Assembly: GCA_015904045.1 (NCBI GenBank)
Contig: JABMDG010000247.1
Span: forward strand, 1 to 7,006
DNA: 7,006 nucleotides
Reading direction: 5' to 3'
DNA from: Nitrospira sp.
GTDB taxonomy: Bacteria > Nitrospirota > Nitrospiria > Nitrospirales > Nitrospiraceae
Shown one piece after another: positions 1-6,681 of this stretch. How positions within the stretch are numbered: position 1 is the first letter of the stretch; each line of letters begins with the position of its first letter. The position numbers and the translations under genes were made by a program. The notes beneath the pieces were generated by a model that worked only from the letters and a program-made list of their open reading frames with translations, was not told the DNA's origin and ran no database searches.

Positions 1-695
1 GTGATTTCGAGGACTTTCCCCGGGTCAGTCCGATGCTCGCGCAGTGGAAACTCCTTCCCCCTGGCAGCGGGGAAGAACACGTTGCTCAAGCGGGTTTGTC
101 ACTGCAGAAAACCTGCGCCACATCAAGCAATCCGACTGAAGCGCTGCTGCGCCAGTTGGCCGCTCATCCTGCCGATCTTCTTGTCATGGCGACGCATCAG
201 TTCGGGGCCTTCGAGCGGTGGCAGCATCGGGCTGTCGCGGAGCCGGTGGCCCGCATCAGTCATACCGCTACCCTGTTCGTGCCGACGCATGTCGAAGGAT
301 TCGTGGTGAAGGAAACGGGGGAGCCCAAACTCCGCCGCGTGCTCATTCCTGTCAATGAGAAGCCCGATCCCCAGATAGCCATCGATCTGACTGCACGGCT
401 GGCGGTGACGCTGGGGTGCGAGAGACTGACCGGTCTCCTGATCCATGTGGGAGACGACCGAATGCTTAGCGCACTTCGCTATCCCATGCACAATGGCGTG
501 GTGTGGCGCACCATGATCTGCCACGGGGATGTTGTCGATGTCATCTTGGGAATGGGAGCGGAGTTCGACGTGGACCTGATCGTCATGACGACCGAGGGAC
601 ACCATTCGTTACTCGATATAATGCGGGGCAGCACCATGGAGCGCGTGTTGCGTGGCGCGCGCTGCCCGCTCCTGGCCATTCCGGCACCGCAGTAG
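1..695 (+). CDS. Universal stress protein, tandem Usp domains (5' end outside window)
   Basis: The frame is open to the left edge (first full codon at 3), so the true start is probably upstream. An ATG at 33 lies inside the first domain and has no convincing ribosome binding site. Numbered from that ATG, residues 1-83 are the end of one Usp fold and residues 101-218 are a complete second one. The second opens with the beta strand RRVLIPVNEK and ends DLIVMTTEG, nine residues, GS, then ERVLRGARCPLLAIP. This matches the family's G-2x-G-9x-G(S/T) ATP-binding loop, except that the first Gly is Thr186. The first domain's matching loop (MATHQFGAFERWQ) has lost all the key glycines and probably does not bind nucleotide. 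Usp proteins are cytoplasmic alpha/beta stress-response proteins whose exact target is usually unknown. The stop faces the stop of lhr, 6 bp away. The family is firm; the specific role is unknown. Confidence 0.9.
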   Translation, partial: DFEDFPRVSPMLAQWKLLPPGSGEEHVAQAGLSLQKTCATSSNPTEALLRQLAAHPADLLVMATHQFGAFERWQHRAVAEPVARISHTATLFVPTHVEGFVVKETGEPKLRRVLIPVNEKPDPQIAIDLTARLAVTLGCERLTGLLIHVGDDRMLSALRYPMHNGVVWRTMICHGDVVDVILGMGAEFDVDLIVMTTEGHHSLLDIMRGSTMERVLRGARCPLLAIPAPQ

Positions 696-701
696 CCTGG
701 C

Positions 702-3700
702 CTATCCAGTTGCCGCGGTAAGATGACGTGCGCCCGGTATCTCGCCGCGTCCTGTTACCACCCGGGTAAGACTCCCGTCGCGAAACACCAAGAAGTTCGT
801 GGTTACCGCGGGAATGCGCGGCCCCGGAAGAATACTCCCGGCCAGGTTGAGTGGATCGCAGGCAGAAACCTTCACTTCGTAAGCAGCATGACCCCCGCTC
901 TTCCGGGTCGTGCGCAAGACCTCAAGGGCTTCCGGCAGCGCAAACTGCTCCCCGACAAATCCGGACACGAACCGCCCGCCTCGGGCCTCCCCCGTCATTT
1001 CCATTCGTCGATACTGCACTAACAGATCTCTCCAGGACGGTACGAGGGGCTCGCGCATCAGCACATCCCGGAAGACCACCCCGTAACGGCGTAACAATTG
1101 CCGCGCGACGCGCTCATTCACACTAACAGCTGACAGCTGACAGCTCTCAGCTTGTCTGAGTAACGACCATCGTCCGGCGGCATGACGCGGACGGCGAGAC
1201 CGTTCTCGTCCTTCCGCCCTCCGGCGATGAGGATCGATCAGGGCACGAAGATTATCAAAACCATCGGCAGTGACGACGCCGGCGGCAATCAATTCCCACA
1301 GGCCTTCTTCTACCTCAGTGGCCAGAGATCCGCTTGCACGCACGAGATCGGCGAAAAAACAGGCGCCACGTTCAGTAAGCGTACGCCGAAGGTTTTGCGC
1401 CACGACACCGAGGCCGCAGGATGAGTCACCCGGTGTGCTTTCCGTCGTGTCCCGGAACGCCGCCAAGAGCCATTCCCCGTCCTCTCGCGGGAAGAGGCTG
1501 ATCGGCGACACGCTAGTCGCCAGGATCCGAGCTGGGCGCGCTCCCTCGGCGGGCCCCATAAGACGCGGATGCGGTGAGAGCCGTCCCCAACTCACGGCGC
1601 CGCTCAAGCAGAGCCGGTCCAACAGCTCCGGTCCATACTTCGTCATTCTCAGGCGTAACAGGTGCGGCTCCCAGGTGGAGGCGGCGGATTCAAAGCCGGC
1701 CAATTGCCTGACCGCTTCCAAGAGTCCAGGTTCCCCGTGCAGTCTGGAGCCTGGCGCGACATGCTGCCATTGGAACAAGAACTTCATGAAGTCAGCTGCT
1801 GTGACCGGTTCCACTTCCTTGCGCAGTTTGCCGATCGTCAGCCGGTGGATGCGCGCTAACAACCGGCGATGGCACCACTCCGGAGCCGGTGCTGAGGACT
1901 GAGGACTGAGTGCTGAGTTCAAACGAAAAGAGCCGCGGAGGATTTGGCCGGAGGCTTCAAGGCGGAGCATGGCATGCGCGACTTGGTCCGGCGCAAGATA
2001 CAGACGGTCGGCCAACTCGACCGCGGTCGTCGGACCGATACTCTCCATCCAGCCAAGGACGATCGCATCGAGTCGGTCCTCGTCTGTACCGACGAATACC
2101 CGTTCAATGCTTGCTCGGTGTTCGGTGGCAACCCACCCGCTGACGGAGGCCCCCTCTCTTCTCACAGTCAGTGAACCTGCCCGCCCAGACTCGACAAGCG
2201 CTTGAACATGCACGGACCACGGTTGAGCCGACGACTCCGGCAGCCAGAGCAGAGTGAGCAATGCATCGTGCAGTTCATCCGGATCACGGACCACCGGCCA
2301 GGATTCCCGCATCACCGTTTCGATCGCCGACGGATCGAGCGCCCCGACCTGCCCCGCCATATCCGGAGGGAGGCTTCTGCGCATCTCCACGGCGCGGGCG
2401 CGACGCTCCTCCAGCGGCGCATCATCGAGAAACGCATAAGGATTGGCGTTCAGAATTTCATGGGAAAACGGCGAAGGGGCCGGCGTATCCACGGCGACGC
2501 ATCGGATCGAGCCCTGCTCGATGCGGGCAAGGATGTCCGTGAGGCCTTCGACATCCATCGCTTCCGTGAGGCAATCCCTGACCGTTTCGTTTACCAGTGG
2601 ATGATCGGGAATCTGTCGCGTGCGCTCACCGACCATGTTGTCCTGACAAGCCAGCGCGTCAGGAAAGACGGCTGCCATCAGGTCCTCGGCTTTCATCCGC
2701 TGAATCTGAGGCGGCACCTTCTTCCCGTTCACGAACCGGAGTAATACCAGTGCGCGGCTGACGTTCCAGCGCCATCGGGTCATGAACATGGGCGCTTGCA
2801 GCAACGCCGGGATCAACACCTCCTTCACCGCGCGCGAAGGAACGTAGCTGAACACCGAATCCAACGGGAAACTGTGCCGCTCGCCGAGCGAAAGGACAAG
2901 GCCGTTATCCGTCGCCGCGGCTTGCAGCTCAAAATCAAACGTGACACAAAAGCGTTTCCGAAGAGCGAGCCCCCATGCCCGGTTGATGCGGCCCCCGAAC
3001 GGCGCATGAATGACCAACTGCATCCCGCCGCTTTCATCGAAGAACCGCTCAGCGATGATGGTGTCTTGGGTCGGCACAGTTCCCAGCACGGCAACGCCGG
3101 CTTGGACGTAGGCCGCTGCCTGCTCAGCACCCCGCTGATCCAAGCGGCACTCGACTTTCAACCAGGCGATGGCTGATAGCGGACGGCCGATCACCTGATC
3201 GGAGCAAGACAGCCGATCAGCGATCTCCCGGCGCAATGCCGCCACTTCCGCTGACAACTCTGGTGTCCGCGAGGGCGCTTCGCCGCGCCAGAAGGGAATG
3301 TTGGGTGGAGCGCCCTGTGCGTCTTCCACTCGCACCTTTCCCGCTTCGATGCCTTTGATGCGCCACGAGGTATTACCCAGCAGCATGATGTCGCCGGCCA
3401 AGCTTTCCACGGCAAAATCTTCATCGACCGACCCCACGACGGTTCCGTCCGGCTCGGCTACGACGGCGTAGTTCGCCGTATCTGGAATCGCACCTCCGGA
3501 CGTGATGGCCGCGAGGCGCGCTCCGCGCCGCCCCTTGAGCCGGCGGTTGATGCGGTCATGAAACAGGTACGCCTGCCCTCGACCTCGTGATGTCGCGATA
3601 CCGTCAGCCAGCATCCGCACGACGGCGTCGAATTCCCCCCGCGCCAAGTCACGATAAGGGTAGGCCCGGCGGCAGATCGCGAACAAGTCATCTTCGTGCC

Positions 3701-5042
3701 AGGTTTGACTGGCGGCGGCGGCCACGATCTGCTGCGCCAGAATATCCAGCGGCGCCACCGGCACCTCGATCTGATCCAAGATGCCGCCACGGATCGCCCG
3801 TACGAGCGCCGCGCATTCAAGCAATTCATCCCGCGTCATGGCGAACAGCCGCCCCCTGGGAATTGCCTTGATCCAATGGCCTGCCCGCCCTACCCGCTGC
3901 AGGCAGGTGGCAATGGCACGGGGCGACCCGATTTGGCAGACCAGATCCACCGTGCCCACATCGATGCCCAATTCCAAGGAGGCCGTGGCGATGACGACGC
4001 GTGTCTTGCCGGTCTTCAGACGATCTTCCGCCTGGAGCCGGATCTGCCTCGAGAGGCTCCCGTGGTGTGCCGCCACGGCATCGGACCCCAAGTCGTGAAG
4101 GCGCTCTTCAAGAGAATGCGCGACCCGTTCGGCCAACCGTCTGGTGTTCACGAAAACCAGGGTCGAGCGATGTTGCCGAACCAGTTCCGCTACTCGATCG
4201 TACACGTCTGACCAAATCGCATTCGTGGCGACCGCGCTCAATTCGTCTTTCGGCACTTCGACGGCTAGATCGAGTTCACGGCGATGACCCACGTCGATGA
4301 TGGTGCAGGGGGGCAGGGCTGTGGACTGAGTGCTGAGTGCTGAGCCGGACACGAATGACGGTTGACGGTTGGCGATTGCCGCGTGTCGATTGCCGACCAG
4401 AAACTGCGCCACCAGTTCGATCGGCCGCTGCGTCGCTGACAACCCGATACGTTGCGGCTTGACAGGCGTGAGGGCTTCCAGCCGTTCCAGCGACAACGCG
4501 AGATGTGCGCCGCGTTTATTGGGAGCAAGCGCATGAATTTCATCGACGATCACCGTGCGGATCGTGTGAAGCATGCGGCGGCTTTTCTCGGCGGTGAGCA
4601 GAATGAAGAGAGACTCCGGCGTCGTCACGAGGATATGCGGCGGCCGCTTCAACATCTGTTGCCGATCTGCCATGGGTGTGTCACCCGTCCGGACCAGCAC
4701 CCGGAGGTCCGGCATCAAGAGGCCGGCTTGAAGCGCCATCTGGCCGATTTCGGCCAGCGGCTTCTGCAAGTTCTTCTGGATGTCGTTGCTCAGGGCCTTG
4801 AGCGGCGAGACGTAGAGCACATAGGTATGGTCGGCGAGTTCGCGTGCGAGGGCTTGTCGGAAAAGCCCGTCGATACAGGAGAGAAAGGCCGCGAGGGTCT
4901 TGCCGGATCCCGTCGGCGCGGCAATCAGCGCATCCGATCCGGATTGAATCGCCGGCCACGCTTGTTGTTGCACATCCGTCGGCTCACCGAGGTGGGACTG
5001 AAACCATTCGGAGATTAAGGGATGGAAATACGGCAGAGGCAT
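702..5042 (-). CDS. lhr: Lhr-type DEAD/DEAH ATP-dependent helicase, full length with C-terminal extension
   Basis: This is a superfamily 2 helicase of 1446 residues, close to the ~1500 usual for long Lhr. Family members are 3'-5' ssDNA-translocating helicases linked to DNA repair or RNA metabolism. Motifs in order: Q-motif region (Gln25), Walker A APTGSGKT (42-49), YVSPLKAL (77-84), TTPES (140-144), DEIH (167-170), LSAT (201-204), LVFVNTRR (295-302), TASLELGIDVG (353-363) and QRVGRAGH (382-389). A winged helix and beta-barrel follow; PFWRGE (583-588) contains the Trp known in mycobacterial Lhr to stack on the tracking strand. The Lhr C-terminal region runs from about 870 to the end. ATG 5042 is the only usual start codon after an in-frame TGA at 5064-5066. 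It lacks a normally spaced Shine-Dalgarno. Three linkers (about 217-246, 1042-1055 and 1297-1308) contain heptamer repeats. No Lhr-partner phosphoesterase or nuclease gene is adjacent. Confidence 0.97.
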   Translation of the reverse strand: MPLPYFHPLISEWFQSHLGEPTDVQQQAWPAIQSGSDALIAAPTGSGKTLAAFLSCIDGLFRQALARELADHTYVLYVSPLKALSNDIQKNLQKPLAEIGQMALQAGLLMPDLRVLVRTGDTPMADRQQMLKRPPHILVTTPESLFILLTAEKSRRMLHTIRTVIVDEIHALAPNKRGAHLALSLERLEALTPVKPQRIGLSATQRPIELVAQFLVGNRHAAIANRQPSFVSGSALSTQSTALPPCTIIDVGHRRELDLAVEVPKDELSAVATNAIWSDVYDRVAELVRQHRSTLVFVNTRRLAERVAHSLEERLHDLGSDAVAAHHGSLSRQIRLQAEDRLKTGKTRVVIATASLELGIDVGTVDLVCQIGSPRAIATCLQRVGRAGHWIKAIPRGRLFAMTRDELLECAALVRAIRGGILDQIEVPVAPLDILAQQIVAAAASQTWHEDDLFAICRRAYPYRDLARGEFDAVVRMLADGIATSRGRGQAYLFHDRINRRLKGRRGARLAAITSGGAIPDTANYAVVAEPDGTVVGSVDEDFAVESLAGDIMLLGNTSWRIKGIEAGKVRVEDAQGAPPNIPFWRGEAPSRTPELSAEVAALRREIADRLSCSDQVIGRPLSAIAWLKVECRLDQRGAEQAAAYVQAGVAVLGTVPTQDTIIAERFFDESGGMQLVIHAPFGGRINRAWGLALRKRFCVTFDFELQAAATDNGLVLSLGERHSFPLDSVFSYVPSRAVKEVLIPALLQAPMFMTRWRWNVSRALVLLRFVNGKKVPPQIQRMKAEDLMAAVFPDALACQDNMVGERTRQIPDHPLVNETVRDCLTEAMDVEGLTDILARIEQGSIRCVAVDTPAPSPFSHEILNANPYAFLDDAPLEERRARAVEMRRSLPPDMAGQVGALDPSAIETVMRESWPVVRDPDELHDALLTLLWLPESSAQPWSVHVQALVESGRAGSLTVRREGASVSGWVATEHRASIERVFVGTDEDRLDAIVLGWMESIGPTTAVELADRLYLAPDQVAHAMLRLEASGQILRGSFRLNSALSPQSSAPAPEWCHRRLLARIHRLTIGKLRKEVEPVTAADFMKFLFQWQHVAPGSRLHGEPGLLEAVRQLAGFESAASTWEPHLLRLRMTKYGPELLDRLCLSGAVSWGRLSPHPRLMGPAEGARPARILATSVSPISLFPREDGEWLLAAFRDTTESTPGDSSCGLGVVAQNLRRTLTERGACFFADLVRASGSLATEVEEGLWELIAAGVVTADGFDNLRALIDPHRRRAEGRERSRRPRHAAGRWSLLRQAESCQLSAVSVNERVARQLLRRYGVVFRDVLMREPLVPSWRDLLVQYRRMEMTGEARGGRFVSGFVGEQFALPEALEVLRTTRKSGGHAAYEVKVSACDPLNLAGSILPGPRIPAVTTNFLVFRDGSLTRVVTGRGEIPGARHLTAATG
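1126..1153. repeat. Heptanucleotide array inside lhr, ACAGCTG family
   Basis: Four 7-bp units on the + strand: ACAGCTG, ACAGCTG, ACAGCTC, TCAGCTT. The array encodes Lhr residues 1297-1306 (QAESCQLSAV), between the conserved-looking blocks GRWSLL and ERVARQLLRRYGVVF. On the lhr sense strand it has no stop in any frame. On the other strand the TGAC core supplies TGA. Confidence 0.75.
1891..1918. repeat. Heptanucleotide array inside lhr, RCTGAGK family (copy 1)
   Basis: Four 7-bp units on the + strand: GCTGAGG, ACTGAGG, ACTGAGT, GCTGAGT. The array encodes Lhr residues 1042-1051 (NSALSPQSSA), just before the block EWCHRRLLARIHRLT that is typical of the Lhr C-terminal region. It belongs to the same family as the array at 4318-4345, about 2.4 kb away in the same gene and in the same orientation. 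Confidence 0.8.
4318..4345. repeat. Heptanucleotide array inside lhr, RCTGAGK family (copy 2)
   Basis: Four 7-bp units on the + strand: GCTGTGG (one mismatch), ACTGAGT, GCTGAGT, GCTGAGC. The array encodes Lhr residues 233-242 (GSALSTQSTA), in the linker between motif III of the first RecA domain and the block TIIDVGHRRELDL. It shares its unit and its SALS peptide with the array at 1891-1918. Confidence 0.8.
4357..4391. repeat. Heptanucleotide array inside lhr, GACGGTT/GNCGATT family
   Basis: Five degenerate 7-bp units on the + strand: GACGGTT, GACGGTT, GGCGATT, GCCGCGT, GTCGATT. The array encodes Lhr residues 218-229 (NRHAAIANRQPS) and lies 11 bp from the array at 4318-4345, so one Lhr linker carries two different repeat families side by side. 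The fourth unit is the most decayed. Confidence 0.65.
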
Positions 5043-5048
5043 TCCCCG

Positions 5049-5077
5049 ATGGTAGGAGGAGCTTCAAGGCGAGTCAA
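5049..5077 (-). promoter_or_regulatory. Candidate lhr promoter predicting a leaderless mRNA
   Basis: On the - strand, TTGACT (5072-5077, 5 of 6 to the -35 consensus) and TACCAT (5049-5054, 4 of 6 to the -10 consensus, keeping the most conserved T, A and final T) are 17 bp apart. Six bases (5048-5043) separate the -10 from the A of the lhr ATG at 5042, so the expected start site is the initiation codon itself. The absence of a properly spaced Shine-Dalgarno fits this. Both boxes lie in the 66-bp gap after the lipoprotein stop. The match could be chance. Confidence 0.4.
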
Positions 5078-5108
5078 GGGGAAGACCCTGCATCAGAACG
5101 AGGAGGAA

Positions 5109-6530
5109 TTATCGGATGGCAAAATCGGTCACGTCTTGGCCGACAACGAGCGTGCTGTTCAGCTTGGTGCTGCCACCGGCATTCGCATAGAACGTCCTGA
5201 ACAATTCCACAATGTTCACATTGTCTTGATTGGCTCGATAGAGCACGCTCCCACTATCGGGAGAAACCATATAGCTCAGGACATTTTTGCCGGCGGTGAG
5301 ACCCGGATTGAGTCTCGTGGTGCCGCCGCCGGCAAACAATACCCGGTACAATTCATTCACACCGTTGGTGTCCTGATCGGCCAAATAGACGACACCTGTA
5401 CTATCGGGAATTACTTGAGCATCGTTTACGTTGCCACCAGCGGTAATAGCCGAATTGAGTTTGGTATTACCCCCGGCAAAAGTTGTCCTGTACAACTCGA
5501 AAATGTCATTGGTGTCCTGGTCCGCAATGTAGACGACGCCGCTACCGTCCGGGATGACAGCAAACGTTGTCACATCTTCATTGCCCGTGATTGTTCCGCT
5601 GAGCTTACTATTAGCTCCCCCGATAATCTTCCTATACAGTTCAAAGATGGTCTGGGTATCTTGATCGGCAAGATAAATCACGCTGGTGCTGTTAGGCGCG
5701 ATTTCGAAAGCTGTTACAGTTTGGCCAAGAACAAGTGCCGCATTCAACTTCGTACTTGTCCCGGGTGAGCCGAAGGACACTTGAAACAATTCATCGATCC
5801 CAGCGCCATCATGATCGGCAATATACACGACGCTGTTACTGTCGGGGGCAATGGCATATTGAGCTGACGCATTGCGGCCAAGTGCGAGCGCCGCATTCAA
5901 ACGAGAAGCAACAGTTGGAGTCAAAAATGCCACTTGGTAGAGTTCATTGACCGTATCGGTGTCCTGATCGGCGCGGTAGATAACTCCTATACTATTCGGC
6001 ATTACCTTGAAGTCTGCCACGTCTTCGGTAAGGTCGAGGGGAGCATTGAGCTTCGTGTTTGCAAGTGTACTGAACACGGTGCGATATAACTCAAACTTTT
6101 CGTCGATTTCCTGGTCCGCGACGTACACGACACTTGCGCTATCAGGTGTAATTGCGAAATCTGTCACATCTTCGCTGCCCGTGAAAGCCCCACTAAGCTT
6201 GGTACTCACGCCCGGCGCCGTGAGATTGACTCGGTAAAGCTCAAAGATGTCGTCGGTATCCTGATCCGCGAGATAGACGACCGCGGTGCGGTCCGGTGTT
6301 ATGGCGAAGCGCGTGATGCTCCTTCCAGGTGCCAAGCTGGGGGTCACTCTGGCGCCGGAGGTCGCAAAATACAATTCAGATACGCCCGGGGTATCTTGAT
6401 CCGCCAGATAGACGATTGTGCCACTGCCGCTCTGTCCAAATCCTCCTCCTACACCCCCTCCTCCATCTGGACAACCGGAAAGAAGCAGCAAACCCGGCAG
6501 CATGACCCACAACCACATCCGTGTTTTCAT
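5109..6530 (-). CDS. Secreted lipoprotein of nine TolB/PD40-like beta-propeller repeats
   Basis: The 473-residue product starts with a lipoprotein signal: basic KTR, a hydrophobic core, and lipobox L17-S-G-C20. The +2 residue is Pro rather than Asp, so outer-membrane sorting is likely in a Gram-negative cell. A Gly-rich tether (22-37) follows. The rest is nine repeats of 45-51 residues, with the conserved Tyr at 41, 86, 136, 185, 236, 285, 334, 381 and 431. The unit reads roughly PDS-x-x-VVYLADQDT-x5-ELYRV, then TKLN, then a short strand such as VTDFAI. This resembles the WD40-like PD40 repeats of TolB-type propellers. The start is supported by AGGAG (6537-6541), 6 nt before the ATG. No catalytic motif is visible. 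Binding or scaffolding at the envelope is inference; the ligand is unknown. The gene is 66 bp upstream of lhr on the same strand, with no clear terminator between, so read-through is possible. It appears less GC-rich than lhr. Confidence 0.88.
   Translation of the reverse strand: MKTRMWLWVMLPGLLLLSGCPDGGGGVGGGFGQSGSGTIVYLADQDTPGVSELYFATSGARVTPSLAPGRSITRFAITPDRTAVVYLADQDTDDIFELYRVNLTAPGVSTKLSGAFTGSEDVTDFAITPDSASVVYVADQEIDEKFELYRTVFSTLANTKLNAPLDLTEDVADFKVMPNSIGVIYRADQDTDTVNELYQVAFLTPTVASRLNAALALGRNASAQYAIAPDSNSVVYIADHDGAGIDELFQVSFGSPGTSTKLNAALVLGQTVTAFEIAPNSTSVIYLADQDTQTIFELYRKIIGGANSKLSGTITGNEDVTTFAVIPDGSGVVYIADQDTNDIFELYRTTFAGGNTKLNSAITAGGNVNDAQVIPDSTGVVYLADQDTNGVNELYRVLFAGGGTTRLNPGLTAGKNVLSYMVSPDSGSVLYRANQDNVNIVELFRTFYANAGGSTKLNSTLVVGQDVTDFAIR
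5112..6419 (-). repeat. Nine tandem ~48-codon repeats in the lipoprotein gene
   Basis: The segment encodes lipoprotein residues 38-473. Distances between successive conserved Tyr residues are 45, 50, 49, 51, 49, 49, 47 and 50. The most regular units carry ADQDT followed by ELYR. Units 7 and 8 (from residues 334 and 381) look the most alike. Unit 5 has ADHDG and unit 9 has ANQDN as variants. The repeats stop exactly at the C-terminus, after VTDFAIR, so the array is a whole number of units. Confidence 0.85.
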
Positions 6531-6572
6531 CGTAGTCTCCTGCGCACCAATTCTGTTCGGGATCGTAGTGTT

Positions 6573-6601
6573 TTTATAACATCATGAAAGGTATATGCCA
6601 A
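6573..6601 (-). promoter_or_regulatory. Sigma70-type promoter of the lipoprotein gene
   Basis: Read on the - strand, a -35 box TTGGCA (6596-6601) and a -10 box TATAAA (6573-6578) are 17 bp apart. Each matches the consensus at 5 of 6 positions. Transcription would begin near 6566, giving a leader of about 36 nt before ATG 6530 that includes the AGGAG ribosome binding site at 6537-6541. It may also drive lhr by read-through. Confidence 0.7.
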
Positions 6602-6602
6602 C

Positions 6603-6619
6603 GAAAACACTGTGTTTTC
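6603..6619. promoter_or_regulatory. 17-bp perfect palindrome beside the lipoprotein promoter (possible operator)
   Basis: Eight-base arms GAAAACAC (6603-6610) and GTGTTTTC (6612-6619) flank a single central T. The site is one base upstream of the -35 box of the lipoprotein promoter and lies in the divergent intergenic region, about 60 bp before the SDR-like gene. Its symmetry fits a binding site for a dimeric regulator. A 1-nt centre makes an RNA hairpin less natural, and no U-tract follows to suggest a terminator. The regulator is unknown. Confidence 0.45.
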
Positions 6620-6667
6620 CATAGACTCTCGTGACCGGAAGCTGGCACACTGTCCCCAGGTTTAGCC

Positions 6668-6673
6668 GGAGGA
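6668..6673 (+). promoter_or_regulatory. Shine-Dalgarno GGAGGA that decides the TTG start
   Basis: GGAGGA lies 8 nt before TTG 6682, an ideal spacing. The other in-frame start candidate (GTG 6631) has nothing similar. This site is the main reason to place the start of the SDR-like gene at a TTG codon. Confidence 0.7.
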
Positions 6674-6681
6674 CCAGCGGT

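Noticed and set aside
1..309. 102-codon + strand frame starting at GTG 1
   Set aside because: Cys/Arg/Ser-rich out-of-frame translation of the Usp gene.
123..605. 160-codon - strand open frame opposite the Usp gene
   Set aside because: The + strand carries a recognisable Usp domain; this frame shows no family features.
2202..2744. 180-codon + strand open frame within lhr
   Set aside because: It is Arg/His-rich with no motif, and entirely antisense to well-conserved Lhr sequence, as expected from high GC.
4305..4394. Heptamer arrays as a CRISPR or minisatellite locus
   Set aside because: Units are 7 bp, degenerate and without spacers, and the reading frame of lhr runs through them.
5070..5095. 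Possible terminator between the lipoprotein gene and lhr
   Set aside because: The only stem found is a 4-bp AGGG/CCCT pair with no U-tract; too weak to call.
5022..5768. 248-codon + strand open frame opposite the lipoprotein gene
   Set aside because: It is antisense to the repeats; its apparent repeats mirror those of the lipoprotein. It overlaps the start of lhr, and the opposite strand has a signal peptide, a ribosome binding site and a promoter.
6622..6627. TAGACT as a -10 box for the SDR-like gene
   Set aside because: No acceptable -35 box at 16-18 bp upstream; the promoter of that gene remains unidentified.
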